From JAWKWA01 sp041397765 (GTDB lineage Bacteria; Pseudomonadota; Alphaproteobacteria; Rhizobiales; Hyphomicrobiaceae), in assembly GCA_041397765.1 (NCBI GenBank), contig JAWKWA010000023.1, forward strand, positions 4,953-68,952: a DNA stretch of 64,000 bases, written 5' to 3'. The notes beneath the pieces are model-generated. The model did not search any database and was not told where the DNA came from. It was given only the letters and a program-made list of their open reading frames with translations. This document shows, in pieces, positions 1-8,710 of the stretch. How positions within the stretch are numbered: the first letter of the stretch is position 1; each line of letters starts with the position of its first letter. The translations under genes were made by a program, and so were the position numbers.

Positions 1-1
1 C

Positions 2-694
2 GGCGACGTATTGGTCCTGCAGGGCTGGGAGAACCAGCTCGCCAAGACGCTCGAGGAAATGGGCTGCCTGCCGCTGGCGGACCGCTCGGTCAATCTCGGC
101 CGCTCGGGCTATGGCGCGATCCCGATCCTGATCCTGGCGGCGGCGATGGTGCTGGCATCGCTCCGGGTGGTGTCGGTCGAGATCGCCTTCTTCGGCTCGG
201 CGGTGCTTACCATGTTGTCGGGGCAGATCTCGATGAAGGAGGCCTACGAGGCGATCGAGTGGCCGGTGATCGTCATGCTCGGTGCGCTGATCCCGATCGG
301 ACATGCGATGAAGGACACGGGGGCCGCAACCACGATCGGCGACTGGCTGACCATGGCGGCCGGCAACGCACCGCCGGAGATCGCGGTCGGCCTCATCCTC
401 GTCACCTCGATGATCCTCACCCCCTTCCTCCACCACGCCGCCGCCGTACTGGTGCTCGGACCGGTGGCGGCGGTGGTCGCGGCCAATCTCGGCTACAGTC
501 CGGATCCCTTCCTGATGGCCGTGGCGCTCGGCTGCGCGTGCGATTTCCTGACGCCGATCGGCCACCAGAACAATCTGCTGGTGATGGAGCCGGGCGGCTA
601 CAGGTTCGGCGACTACTGGCGGCTCGGACTGCCGCTGTCGATCCTCGTCGCCGTGCTCGGCACGCCGCTCATCATGTGGGTCTGGCCGCTGTGA
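2..694 (+). CDS. SLC13-family permease, C-terminal part (partial, cut by window edge)
   Basis: The reading frame is open from the first base, so the true start lies upstream and only about 230 C-terminal residues are visible. The first residues (GDVLVLQG) look like the end of a TrkA-C/RCK_C regulatory domain. They are followed by several hydrophobic segments and by the motif TPIGHQNN near the end, which matches the conserved TPIG/SPIGHQ-N signature of SLC13/DASS-type permeases. A cytoplasmic RCK_C domain inserted between transmembrane halves is a known arrangement in this family. The substrate (dicarboxylate, sulfate or another anion) cannot be told from this fragment. The TGA stop overlaps the GTG start of the next gene by 4 bases, so the two are probably co-translated. 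Confidence 0.85.
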   Translation, partial: GDVLVLQGWENQLAKTLEEMGCLPLADRSVNLGRSGYGAIPILILAAAMVLASLRVVSVEIAFFGSAVLTMLSGQISMKEAYEAIEWPVIVMLGALIPIGHAMKDTGAATTIGDWLTMAAGNAPPEIAVGLILVTSMILTPFLHHAAAVLVLGPVAAVVAANLGYSPDPFLMAVALGCACDFLTPIGHQNNLLVMEPGGYRFGDYWRLGLPLSILVAVLGTPLIMWVWPL

Positions 695-999
695 GCGCGG
701 GAGGCGAGAGGGAGGGGCGTGGCGGGGCGGGCCTCGATCAGGTGGCACGCGCGGCGATCCTCGAACTGCTCGGCGCCGGGCGGGCCGATGCCTCCATCAG
801 CACGGAGGCGGCCGCCCGGGCGGCGGCGGCGGAGGGGGAGGACTGGCGGCGTGCACTGCCGGCGGTGAAACGCGCCGCGCTCGCGCTCGCCGGGGAGGGA
901 TCGGTCGTGATCCTGAGGCATGGACGGCCGGTCGATCCGCCTGTGTTACGCGGCGTCGTGCGGCTCGGGCGCGGGCCGTCCTTTCCTGCGACAAGCTGA
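691..999 (+). CDS. DUF3253 family small protein
   Basis: This 102-residue protein starts at a GTG that overlaps the stop of the upstream permease (GTGA). The core runs from an ILELLGAG segment through DWRRALPAVKRAAL to an ending rich in RHGRPVDP. That pattern matches DUF3253, a small, probably winged-helix-like family of unknown function found mainly in Alphaproteobacteria. I see no catalytic motif, signal peptide or membrane segment. The first 15 or so residues are Gly/Arg-rich and may be disordered. The overlap with the permease suggests shared expression but says little about role. The family assignment is by pattern memory and is moderately sure. Confidence 0.7.
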   Translation: MSAGGEREGRGGAGLDQVARAAILELLGAGRADASISTEAAARAAAAEGEDWRRALPAVKRAALALAGEGSVVILRHGRPVDPPVLRGVVRLGRGPSFPATS

Positions 1000-1202
1000 C
1001 ATCGAGGCGATGCCCGGGGCATCGCGTTCTGTCGGGAAGCCCAAGTCAGACAAGACGTTGCGAGGTCCGGACGGCAGTCGTCGGGGTGCGGCACTACCGT
1101 GCGTCGCCCGTTACAATGCTGCGGCGCCCTTGTTGCGATGTTTTTCTGCTAACATCTTCCGGTGGGATGGATGCGACTTTTCTCGACAAGGACGAGGACG
1201 TC

Positions 1203-1778
1203 ATGACATCGACCGTGAAATTCCTGATCGCCGGGCTCGCCGCAATGGCTTGCCTCGCAACCACGGCGGCCTTCGCCGCCGATGAGACTTTCAACAGCCC
1301 GAGCATCAACGGCAGCCGGCTCGACTGGTGCCGGAGCTGGGCGAGCGACTGCGGCCAGCCCGCTGCCGATGCCTATTGCCAGCTCAAGGGTTATGAGCGG
1401 GCCACCGGCTTTGCCATGGATGCCGATATCGGCGGGCATTCGCCGACACGGATCATCTCCAATCCGGCGCAGGTCTGCTCCGATCCCAATTGCGACGGCT
1501 TCAGCTACATCAACTGCTACAAGGCCTCGCCCGAGCAGACTTTCATGGAGCCGAGGATCTCGGGCAGCCGCCTCGACTGGTGCCTCTCCTGGGCGAGCAA
1601 TTGCGGCAAGCCGGCGGCCGACGCCTTCTGCCGTGCGAACGGGTTCGCCAAGGCTTCGAGCTTCCAGATGGATGCCGACATCGGCGGCCACTCGCCGACG
1701 CGGATCATCTCCAATCCGGCGCAGGTCTGCTCCGATCCAAATTGCGACGGCTTCAGTCAGATCACCTGCACCAACTGA
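1203..1778 (+). CDS. secreted cysteine-rich protein made of two near-identical repeats
   Basis: The 191-residue product starts with a classical signal peptide (hydrophobic residues 7-24, likely cleaved after the AFA near residue 25). It is followed by two tandem repeats, residues about 29-112 and 113-191. Each repeat opens with GSRLDWC, has CG-PAADA-C, and ends in a stretch MDADIGGHSPTRIISNPAQ followed by a CSDPNCDGFS motif. Each carries six cysteines at matching positions, which suggests three disulfides per repeat. The second halves of the repeats are almost identical at DNA level as well, so the duplication is recent or kept uniform by conversion. I know of no functional assignment for this repeat; an extracellular or periplasmic binding role is only a guess. 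The chosen ATG follows GAGG at a suitable distance and gives the cleanest signal peptide. Confidence 0.85.
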   Translation: MTSTVKFLIAGLAAMACLATTAAFAADETFNSPSINGSRLDWCRSWASDCGQPAADAYCQLKGYERATGFAMDADIGGHSPTRIISNPAQVCSDPNCDGFSYINCYKASPEQTFMEPRISGSRLDWCLSWASNCGKPAADAFCRANGFAKASSFQMDADIGGHSPTRIISNPAQVCSDPNCDGFSQITCTN

Positions 1779-1974
1779 TCGCGGAGCGGGGGGCGTTCGG
1801 CAGGGCGCCTCCCGACTTCACCGGCGCCGCGCCTCCCGGTCGTCCCGCAGGGCGACGCGTCGCCGTCGGCGGGCGATGGGCCGAAGCGGCTTTGCGAGCT
1901 TGCGGCGGCCCCTCGTCCGTGGCACCCCATGATCGAAACGCGGCGCTTCGAAAGCCGCTGATGGGGATGCCAGG

Positions 1975-3123
1975 ATGACGACCAACCGCCCGCCGAGGCC
2001 CGAGACCGCTGCTGCCCAGGCTCTGCATTTCCTCGACGAGAAACACGGCGCGGTGGCGCCGCCGATCCATCCCTCGTCGACCTTCGCGCGCAACGAAGGC
2101 TACGAGCTGATCGGCAAGTACAACTATTCGCGCTACGAGAGCCCGACCATCGATCTCGCCGAGAGCGTGATCTCGTCGCTCGAGGGCGCGGCCGGATCGC
2201 GGCTGTTCTCGACCGGGCTCGCCGGCATCGCCGCGATCTTCGAGACGCTGCGGCCCGGCCAGCACGTGCTGGTGCCGCGCGTCATGTATTTCGGGGCGCT
2301 GCTCTGGCTGAAGCGGCTGTGCGAATTGCGCAATGTCGAGCTCGAGCAGTTCGACCAGGGCGACATCGCAACCCTGCGGCGCGCGGTGAAGCCGGGGCGG
2401 ACGGCGCTCGTCTGGGTGGAGACGCCGGCCAATCCGACCTTCGAGGTGGTCGACATCGCCGAGGCGGCGGCGATCGCCCATGGCGCCGGCGCGGTGCTCG
2501 GGGTCGACGGCACCAACGCGCCGCCCTGCACGACGCGGGCACTCGATTTCGGTGCCGATCTCGTCTTCCATTCGGCGACGAAGTTCCTCAACGGCCATTC
2601 CGACATCACCGGCGGTGTCGTCTCGGCCCGGCGCCTCGATGCCCGTTTCGAGGAGATCCACCTCGTGCGTAAGCAGCAGGGGGCCGCGCTCGGCGCCTTC
2701 GAGGCCTGGCTGCTGATCCGCGGCATGCGGACGCTGTTCGTTCGCTTCGAGCGGCAGTCGGCGAATGCGATGGCGATCGCCCGCCATTTCGAGGGACACC
2801 CGAAGGTCGAGCGCGTCATCTATCCGGGCCTGCCAAGCCATCCCGGCCACGAGACGGCGAAGCGCCAGATGACCGGCGGCTTCGGCGGCATGCTGTCGAT
2901 CCTCGTCAGGGGCGGCCAGGACGAGGGCCGGCGCGTCGCCGGTGCCTGCCGGGTGTTCTATCCGGCGACCTCGCTCGGCGGCGTCGAAAGCCTCATCGAG
3001 CACAGGAAGACGGTCGAGGATCCGAGCTCGCCGATCCCGGACAACCTGATCCGCATCTCGGTCGGCATCGAGGCGGCCGAGGATCTTATCGCCGATCTCG
3101 AGCAGGCGCTCGAGCGGATCTGA
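1975..3123 (+). CDS. PLP-dependent Cys/Met metabolism enzyme (cystathionine gamma-synthase/lyase family)
   Basis: This 382-residue protein belongs to the trans-sulfuration (Cys_Met_Meta_PP) family of fold-type I PLP enzymes. Visible landmarks are the phosphate-binding YSRYESPT segment near residue 51, the aspartate of GVDGT (D178) that contacts the cofactor ring nitrogen, and the Schiff-base lysine K203 in HSATKFLNGHSD. The C-terminal SLGGVESLIEH segment is typical of cystathionine lyases and synthases. Family members perform gamma-synthase, gamma-lyase, beta-lyase or methionine gamma-lyase reactions, and these cannot be separated by eye. No other methionine or cysteine biosynthesis gene lies nearby. 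The gene ends 22 bases before the antiporter gene that follows on the same strand. Confidence 0.9.
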   Translation: MTTNRPPRPETAAAQALHFLDEKHGAVAPPIHPSSTFARNEGYELIGKYNYSRYESPTIDLAESVISSLEGAAGSRLFSTGLAGIAAIFETLRPGQHVLVPRVMYFGALLWLKRLCELRNVELEQFDQGDIATLRRAVKPGRTALVWVETPANPTFEVVDIAEAAAIAHGAGAVLGVDGTNAPPCTTRALDFGADLVFHSATKFLNGHSDITGGVVSARRLDARFEEIHLVRKQQGAALGAFEAWLLIRGMRTLFVRFERQSANAMAIARHFEGHPKVERVIYPGLPSHPGHETAKRQMTGGFGGMLSILVRGGQDEGRRVAGACRVFYPATSLGGVESLIEHRKTVEDPSSPIPDNLIRISVGIEAAEDLIADLEQALERI

Positions 3124-3145
3124 CGGACCAACGGACCCGATCGAC

Positions 3146-4999
3146 ATGGCCGGCGAAGCCGCCGAGATCACGACCTCCTATCTGGCCCAGGGCGCGCTGT
3201 TCCTGGCGGCGGCCGCCATCGCGGCACCGTTCGCCAAGAGCCTGAAGATCGGGCCGGTGCTCGGCTATCTGGCAGCGGGGGCGCTGATCGGACCCTATGG
3301 CCTCGGCTATGCGGTCTATGCGCCGGGCGACATCCTGCACATCGCCGAGCTCGGCGTCGTACTGCTGCTCTTCCTGATCGGGCTCGAGCTGCACCCGCAG
3401 CGCCTCTGGCTGATGCGGACCTCGATCGTCAACTACGGCGGCGCGCAGATGCTGCTGTCGACGGCGCTGATCGCCGCGGCGCTGGTGATCGCCGGCTTCA
3501 AGCCGCCGCGGGCGCTGTTCATCGGCCTCCTGATGTCGCTCTCCTCGACGGCCTTCGCGATCCAGATCCTCAGGGAGAAGGGCGAGGTGATGGCGCGGCA
3601 CGGCCGCCTCGCCTTCGGCATCCTGCTCATGCAGGACATGATGGTGGTGCCGCTGCTCGCGCTCGTGCCGCTGTTCGCGCCCTATGGCAGCGATGTCGGC
3701 GAGCAGATGACGGTGCTCGGGGCGGTGCGCTCGCTCGCCATCATCGGCGCGGTGGTGCTCGGCGGCCGGCTCGTGGTCAATCGCCTGCTGAAGCTCGTCG
3801 CGTCGGTCGGGCTCAAGGAGGCGATGACGGCGAGCGCGTTGCTGATCGTGGTCGGCGCGGCCTTCCTCATGCAACTCGCCGGCCTGTCGCCGGCGCTCGG
3901 CGCCTTCGTCGCCGGTGTGCTGCTCGCCGATTCCGAATACCGTCACGAGGTCGAGGCCAATATCGAGCCGTTCGGCGCGCTGCTGCTCGGCCTCTTCTTC
4001 ACCGCGATCGGCATGTCGCTCGATTTCCGCGTGATGCTCGAGGATCCGCTGCGGATCGCCATCGCGGTCGCGGTGCTCGTCGTGCTGAAGGGGCTCGTGC
4101 TCTACGGGCTCGGCCGCGTGCACGGCCTGCCGAACGACGGCGCGCGGCGCCTCGCCATCATCTGCTCGCAGGCGGGCGAGTTCGCCTTCGTGCTGCTCAC
4201 CGCCGCGAACCGGACCTACACGCTGCCCGGCTATCTCGCCAACGAGATCGCGGTGATCGTGACGCTCTCGATGGTGGCGACGCCGATCCTGCTGATCGCC
4301 GACGACTGGTATCTCGCTCGGCGCAAGGGCGCGGCGCCGAAATTCGATCAGATCGACGCGGACGAGGGCCATATCATCGTCGCGGGCATGGGCACGTTCG
4401 GGCAGATCGTCGCGCGCATCCTGAGAGCGCGCGGCATTCCCTTCACCGCGCTCGATTCCTCGGCCGAACGGGTCGCCATGCTGAAACAGTTCGGCGCCGC
4501 TGCATTCTTCGGCGACGTGTCGCGGCCGGAGATCCTGCGCGCGCTACAGATCGACAAGGCGCGCGCCTTCGTGCTCGCCATCGACGACGTCGAATCCTCG
4601 CTCGAGGTCGCGGAGTACATCCGCCGCCAGCATCCCAATGTCGTCATCTATGCCCGTGCCCGCGATCGCGACCATGCGCATCGCCTGCTCGATCTCGGCA
4701 TCACGCGGATCCGGCGCGAGACCTATCTGTCCGCTCTCGACATCGCGCATCAGGTGCTGCGCGGGCTCGGCCTCAAAGAGGTCGAGGCACGCAAGCTGAT
4801 CGAGACCTTCCGCGAGCACGACGAGCGGCTCCTGCGCGAGACGCATGCGCATTTCCGCGATGCCGATGCCATGCGGGCGCGGGCGGCCGAGGCGAGCGAG
4901 GAGCTGGCCGATCTCTTCCGGCGCGACGCCGAGGCGAGTGATCTGCCCCATCCGGCGGCGACGCCTCAACGCAAGGACGGCAACGAGGACTCGCGGTGA
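3146..4999 (+). CDS. monovalent cation:proton antiporter-2 (CPA2, KefB/KefC type)
   Basis: The product has 617 residues. The first 390 or so form a multi-spanning Na+/H+-exchanger domain, with the family-typical LFLIGLEL and SSTAFAIQIL segments. A cytoplasmic TrkA-N (RCK) nucleotide-binding domain follows, beginning with HIIVAGMGTFGQIV, a Rossmann GxGxxG loop. The end is charged and probably helical. The expected role is K+/H+ or Na+/H+ exchange across the inner membrane, gated by nucleotide or by glutathione adducts as in Kef proteins. There is no neighbouring KefF/KefG-type ancillary gene. The start ATG lies 22 bases after the preceding PLP enzyme, so the two may share a transcript, although the functions are not obviously linked. 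Confidence 0.9.
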   Translation: MAGEAAEITTSYLAQGALFLAAAAIAAPFAKSLKIGPVLGYLAAGALIGPYGLGYAVYAPGDILHIAELGVVLLLFLIGLELHPQRLWLMRTSIVNYGGAQMLLSTALIAAALVIAGFKPPRALFIGLLMSLSSTAFAIQILREKGEVMARHGRLAFGILLMQDMMVVPLLALVPLFAPYGSDVGEQMTVLGAVRSLAIIGAVVLGGRLVVNRLLKLVASVGLKEAMTASALLIVVGAAFLMQLAGLSPALGAFVAGVLLADSEYRHEVEANIEPFGALLLGLFFTAIGMSLDFRVMLEDPLRIAIAVAVLVVLKGLVLYGLGRVHGLPNDGARRLAIICSQAGEFAFVLLTAANRTYTLPGYLANEIAVIVTLSMVATPILLIADDWYLARRKGAAPKFDQIDADEGHIIVAGMGTFGQIVARILRARGIPFTALDSSAERVAMLKQFGAAAFFGDVSRPEILRALQIDKARAFVLAIDDVESSLEVAEYIRRQHPNVVIYARARDRDHAHRLLDLGITRIRRETYLSALDIAHQVLRGLGLKEVEARKLIETFREHDERLLRETHAHFRDADAMRARAAEASEELADLFRRDAEASDLPHPAATPQRKDGNEDSR

Positions 5000-5047
5000 G
5001 CGCGTCCGCCGTGAAGGGCGAGGACGGCGACCTGGCGGTCGTGGCCG

Positions 5048-5545
5048 CTATTGGAACGTAGAGACATGTCGCGCGAGGCATGCGCGCAGGTCATCGACCG
5101 CGTCCGGCGCGAAGGCGCGCTTGGGCAGCAGGCGAAGGCCGGCCGGCTTGGCGGCGAGAAAGAAGGCGTCCGCGCGCTCCTTCACGCCGGCGAAATTCGT
5201 CCAGGGCGTGCGGATCGCAGCGCCGGTGCCATCGGTGACCGTCAACGCCTCGTCCGTCAACTCGTAGGTGATCTGGAGCTGGTCGGGCTTGAGCTTCCGG
5301 TAGCACAGATAATTGCCGAGCCAGAACGAGCCGATCCAGACCGGGACGAGGACGGCGGCCATACCCAGATTGAGGAGCGTGTCGCGATGATCGCCGCTTA
5401 CGATCGCGATCGCCACCAGCAAGGCCACCGCACCGCCGATGATGGTGAGCATGGTGCGCTTGCGGGCGTGCCAGGAGGCGCTCGCCATGTCGGCGAGGCC
5501 GATGCGCGTCGCGCCGCGAATGACGGTTCCCTCTGCCATCGCCAT
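5048..5545 (-). CDS. membrane protein with YcxB-like C-terminal domain
   Basis: This 165-residue protein has two predicted membrane spans, around an IIGGAVALLVAIAIV segment and an LGMAAVLVPVWIGSFWLG segment. A soluble tail follows in the style of YcxB-like domains: ITYELTDEALTV, then TPWTNFAGVKERADAFFL. The function of the family is unknown. I chose the ATG at 5545 rather than an in-frame one further upstream because a strong GGGGGA Shine-Dalgarno sits just before it. The gene is convergent with the antiporter at 4999, and the gene beyond its 5' end is a frameshifted LysR regulator on the same strand. Confidence 0.65.
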   Translation of the reverse strand: MAMAEGTVIRGATRIGLADMASASWHARKRTMLTIIGGAVALLVAIAIVSGDHRDTLLNLGMAAVLVPVWIGSFWLGNYLCYRKLKPDQLQITYELTDEALTVTDGTGAAIRTPWTNFAGVKERADAFFLAAKPAGLRLLPKRAFAPDAVDDLRACLARHVSTFQ

Positions 5546-5638
5546 CGGTCCCCCTGATCGTCGCCGCCAGCCCATGCTCCGGGCGACCGAAACAACTCGG
5601 TGGTCGCGTTGCCATCGCCTGCGGCGTGGCCGAAGCCC

Positions 5639-6557
5639 TCATGTCGAGCGCAATGTGGGTCTCTTCAACTTCATCCGCAAGGTGCGGGCGGCGGCGGTGA
5701 GGGCCTCGATCAGGCGGGGGGCCGGCTCGCGGGGCAGCGTCACGAGGCCGACCGAGTGCTCGACCTCGGGCTCGACCAGTGGAATGGCGCGGATGTCGGG
5801 CAAAGGTCCGAGCGCATGCAGGAAGTATTCGGGCATCACGCTCGCCAGGCCCATCCTGCGGACATTGGCATAGAGATTGACCACCGAGTTGGTCTCCAGT
5901 CGCGGCACGGGATCGTGGCGGCCGTGCTGAAACGCCTTGTCGATGATGCGACGGTTCTGCATGTTCGGCGTCAACAGGCAGAGCGGCAGGGCGGCCGCCT
6001 CGCCCCAGGTCACATGCTGGCGGCCGGCGACGGCGTGATCGGCGCGCACGAACAGGCAATAGCGCTCGGTGTAGAGCGGCTCGGCGAGAAGACCCGTCAC
6101 CGGCTCGTTGTCGAGATAGGTGAGGCCGGCGTCGATGGCGAACTCGGCGAGGCCCTGCATGATCTCGACCGACTCTGCGAGAGCACGGGGTAGCCTGACC
6201 GCCGGCAGCTCTTCCTGCAGGGAGCGCGTCAGGTCGGCGGCCATCGGCAGGGCGGAGGATGACGCCGAGCGTCAGGTGGCCTGAGACTCGTGCCACCGCC
6301 CGCAGCCGCTTCAGCTCGTCCTGCATGCCATCCCAATTGTCGAGGATGACGCGCGCCCAGCGGACGATCTCCTCGCCCTCGGGCGTCAGGGCGTGGAAGC
6401 GCTGGCCGCGCTCGACGATCGGCACGCCGAGCTCGTCCTCGAGCTGGCGGATGCGACCGGACAGCGTCGGCTGGGTGACGTGGCAGGCCTCGGCGGCGCG
6501 GGTGAAATGCTTCTCGCGGGCGAGGGCGACGAGATACTGGAGCTGGCGGATGTCCAT
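5639..6557 (-). pseudogene. LysR-family transcriptional regulator, frameshifted
   Basis: The N-terminal helix-turn-helix is intact: MDIRQLQYLVALAREKHF followed by the AAEACHVTQPTLSGRIRQLE recognition region, a clear LysR signature. The frame breaks after HLTLGVI. Continuing two bases off, it reads SALPMAADL and a complete periplasmic-binding-like effector domain with DAGLTYLDNEP. The junction is near 6257, where two bases appear to be missing (ATC-C-TCC instead of an ATC-CCN-TCC pattern). Both halves are otherwise well conserved and no internal stop is present, so this is either a sequencing error or a very young pseudogene. It is divergent from the oxygenase gene at 6773 with 215 bases between, the usual geometry for a LysR regulator and its target. 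Confidence 0.8.
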
Positions 6558-6772
6558 GGTGGCGCTCCGAAATGGCCGAAATCCTTGCCGTCGGCGTACG
6601 GTCTTCGCGTTCGATAACGTGGCGCGGCGGAAGTCCGCGCCGTGCCAGCTATTCGCCCGCGTCATGTCACGACAAGCAAACGCCGCTTGAACGGCCTTGC
6701 CGAGTTGTCGCATCTGGCGATGGTCGCGGCTACCAGGCAAGACGATCGGGCGGGATGCGAGGGAGAACTTCG

Positions 6773-7654
6773 ATGGCTGGCACACTGACGGGTGAGCAGG
6801 TGGCGGGTTACCGGCGGGACGGATTCGTGCTGCCGATCGATGTCCTGTCCGGCGACGAGGCGGCCGCCTGGCGCGGCGAGGTCGAGACGGCCGAGGCGAC
6901 CCATCGCGACGGGGCGCTGCCGCACCCGCTCAACCAGTATTTCCGGGTCAATGCCCAGGTCGTGCTGCCGTTCATCGCGCGGTTCGCGCTCGATACGCGC
7001 ATCCTCGATGCCGTCGAGAGCCTGCTCGGCCCCGACCTCCTGATCTGGAGCGCGGAGCTCTTCATCAAGGAGCCGGGCACGCCCAAGGTCGTCTCCTGGC
7101 ACCAGGATCTCACCTATTGGGGCATGGGCGAGACCGACGAGCAGGTGACGGCCTGGCTCGCGCTCTCGCCCGCAACCGCGCAATCGGGCTGCATGCGCTT
7201 CGTCGCCGGCTCGCACAACAATCGCATCGTCGCGCATCGCGACACGTTCCACGCCGACAATCTGCTGTCGCGCGGCCAGGAGATCGCCGTCGAGGTCGAC
7301 GAGCGGGATGCCGTGCTCGCCGAGCTCCAGCCGGGCCAGATGTCGCTGCATCACGGGCGGATGTTCCACGCCTCGGGACCCAATCTTTCGGACGACCGGC
7401 GGATCGGGCTCGCCATCCGCTATGTGACGCCGGGGGTCCGCCAGATCGTCGCCGCCCGCGACTATGCGATGCTGGCGCGCGGCATCGACCGGGAGCGCAA
7501 CTGGATCCATGTCCTGCCGCCGCGTGCGCCCTTCGCGCCCGAGGCGCTGGCGCTCTACGAGGAGATCATGCGCGACCAATCGGGGGCGCTCGCGCAAGGG
7601 GCGAGCCAGAGCGTCGGCCTCTATGGCGGCGCGACGGGTACCGCCAAGGCCTGA
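6773..7654 (+). CDS. phytanoyl-CoA dioxygenase family Fe(II)/2-oxoglutarate oxygenase
   Basis: The 293-residue product fits the PhyH family of non-haem iron, 2-oxoglutarate-dependent oxygenases. The iron ligands are visible as the H and D of SWHQDLTYW and the distal histidine in HHGRMFHASGPN. The 2-oxoglutarate-binding arginine is probably in the RRIGLAIRY segment that follows. The N-terminus TGEQVAGYRRDGFVL is typical of the family. Substrates vary widely (fatty acyl-CoA, ectoine, small polar compounds) and cannot be predicted here. The ATG at 6773 starts the conserved region; the longer frame upstream has no family similarity. The divergent LysR gene is a candidate regulator. The end lies 8 bases from the convergent panC. 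Confidence 0.85.
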   Translation: MAGTLTGEQVAGYRRDGFVLPIDVLSGDEAAAWRGEVETAEATHRDGALPHPLNQYFRVNAQVVLPFIARFALDTRILDAVESLLGPDLLIWSAELFIKEPGTPKVVSWHQDLTYWGMGETDEQVTAWLALSPATAQSGCMRFVAGSHNNRIVAHRDTFHADNLLSRGQEIAVEVDERDAVLAELQPGQMSLHHGRMFHASGPNLSDDRRIGLAIRYVTPGVRQIVAARDYAMLARGIDRERNWIHVLPPRAPFAPEALALYEEIMRDQSGALAQGASQSVGLYGGATGTAKA

Positions 7655-7662
7655 CCGGGCGC

Positions 7663-8556
7663 TCAGGATACGGAACGGGCCCGCCCCGCCTCGATCGGCA
7701 CGTTGTCGATGAGGCGCGTGCTGCCGATATGGGCGGCGACGAGGACGCGGCCGGGACCCTCGGCGCGATCGCCGGGATAGGGCATCAGGCGGTCGAGGCT
7801 GCGGGCCTCCAGATAGTCGAGGCGGAAGCCGGCGGCCTCGATGTCGGCCCGGCCGCGCGCCGTCTCGGCGGTGATAGAGGCGCCGGCGCCGATCGCCGTC
7901 GCCATCTCCGCGATCACCCGGTGGAGGGTCGGTGCGGCGGCGCGCCCGGCGGGGCTGAGATAGGCGTTCCGCGAGGACATGGCGAGACCGTCCGGCTCGC
8001 GGATCGTCGGGCCGCCGAGGATCTCGACGGGGATGTCGAGGTCGCGCACGAAGGCGCGGATCACCATGAGCTGCTGGAAGTCCTTCTCGCCGAACACGGC
8101 GATGTCGGGCAGGGCCTGGAGCAGCAGCTTGGTGACGACGGTCGCGACACCCTTGAAGAATCCCGGACGGAATGCGCCCTCGAGCGTCCCGGTCAGCGGC
8201 CCCGTCACCTCGACGGCACTGGCAAAGCCCGGCGGATAGACCTCGGCGACGGCGGGCGCGAAGACGAGATGGGCCGGCGTGCGCGCCAGTTTCTCAAGGT
8301 CACTCGCCTCGGTGCGGGGATAGCGGTCGAAATCCTCGTTGGGGCCGAACTGGGCCGGATTGACGAAAATCGTCACGACGACGCGGTCGGTGCGTTCGGC
8401 CATCAGGCGGGCGAGCGAGAGATGGCCCTCGTGGAGCGCGCCCATGGTCGGAACGAGGCCGACCGTCAGGCCCTCGGCGCGCCATCGGGCGATCGTGTCC
8501 CTGAGGTCGGCGACGGTGCGGACGAGGTGGATAGGGGGGGCCGTCCTCTTGGCCAT
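7663..8556 (-). CDS. panC: pantothenate synthetase
   Basis: PanC condenses D-pantoate and beta-alanine with ATP hydrolysis to AMP, the last step of pantothenate (vitamin B5) synthesis in the cytosol. The 297-residue product carries the ATP-binding VPTMGALHEGHLSL motif, the pantoate-site NPAQFGPNEDFDRYPR, the GEKDFQQLMVI motif and the SSRNAYLSP signature. Length is close to the family norm of about 280-300. The ATG at 8556 was preferred over an upstream one in the same frame because it directly precedes the conserved HLVRTVADLRD segment. No panB or panD is adjacent. The gene is divergent from putA and convergent with the oxygenase gene. Confidence 0.95.
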   Translation of the reverse strand: MAKRTAPPIHLVRTVADLRDTIARWRAEGLTVGLVPTMGALHEGHLSLARLMAERTDRVVVTIFVNPAQFGPNEDFDRYPRTEASDLEKLARTPAHLVFAPAVAEVYPPGFASAVEVTGPLTGTLEGAFRPGFFKGVATVVTKLLLQALPDIAVFGEKDFQQLMVIRAFVRDLDIPVEILGGPTIREPDGLAMSSRNAYLSPAGRAAAPTLHRVIAEMATAIGAGASITAETARGRADIEAAGFRLDYLEARSLDRLMPYPGDRAEGPGRVLVAAHIGSTRLIDNVPIEAGRARSVS

Positions 8557-8710
8557 GGTCTGTCCTGTCTCTTTCCGGCCGGCGAGAGGCGGGCGGTCGC
8601 GGCGGAGCCTATGCCTGCTCTGGGCGCTCATTCAAGCCGGGCGATGCGGGCGGGGGCGGCTGTGCTAGATAGGACGGTAGCCGATTCAACTCCCGACGGA
8701 CGCCCCAATC

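Noticed and set aside
1851..1864. Perfect 14-base palindrome GGCGACGCGTCGCC
   Set aside because: Short GC palindromes arise often by chance at this base composition and it has no promoter context.
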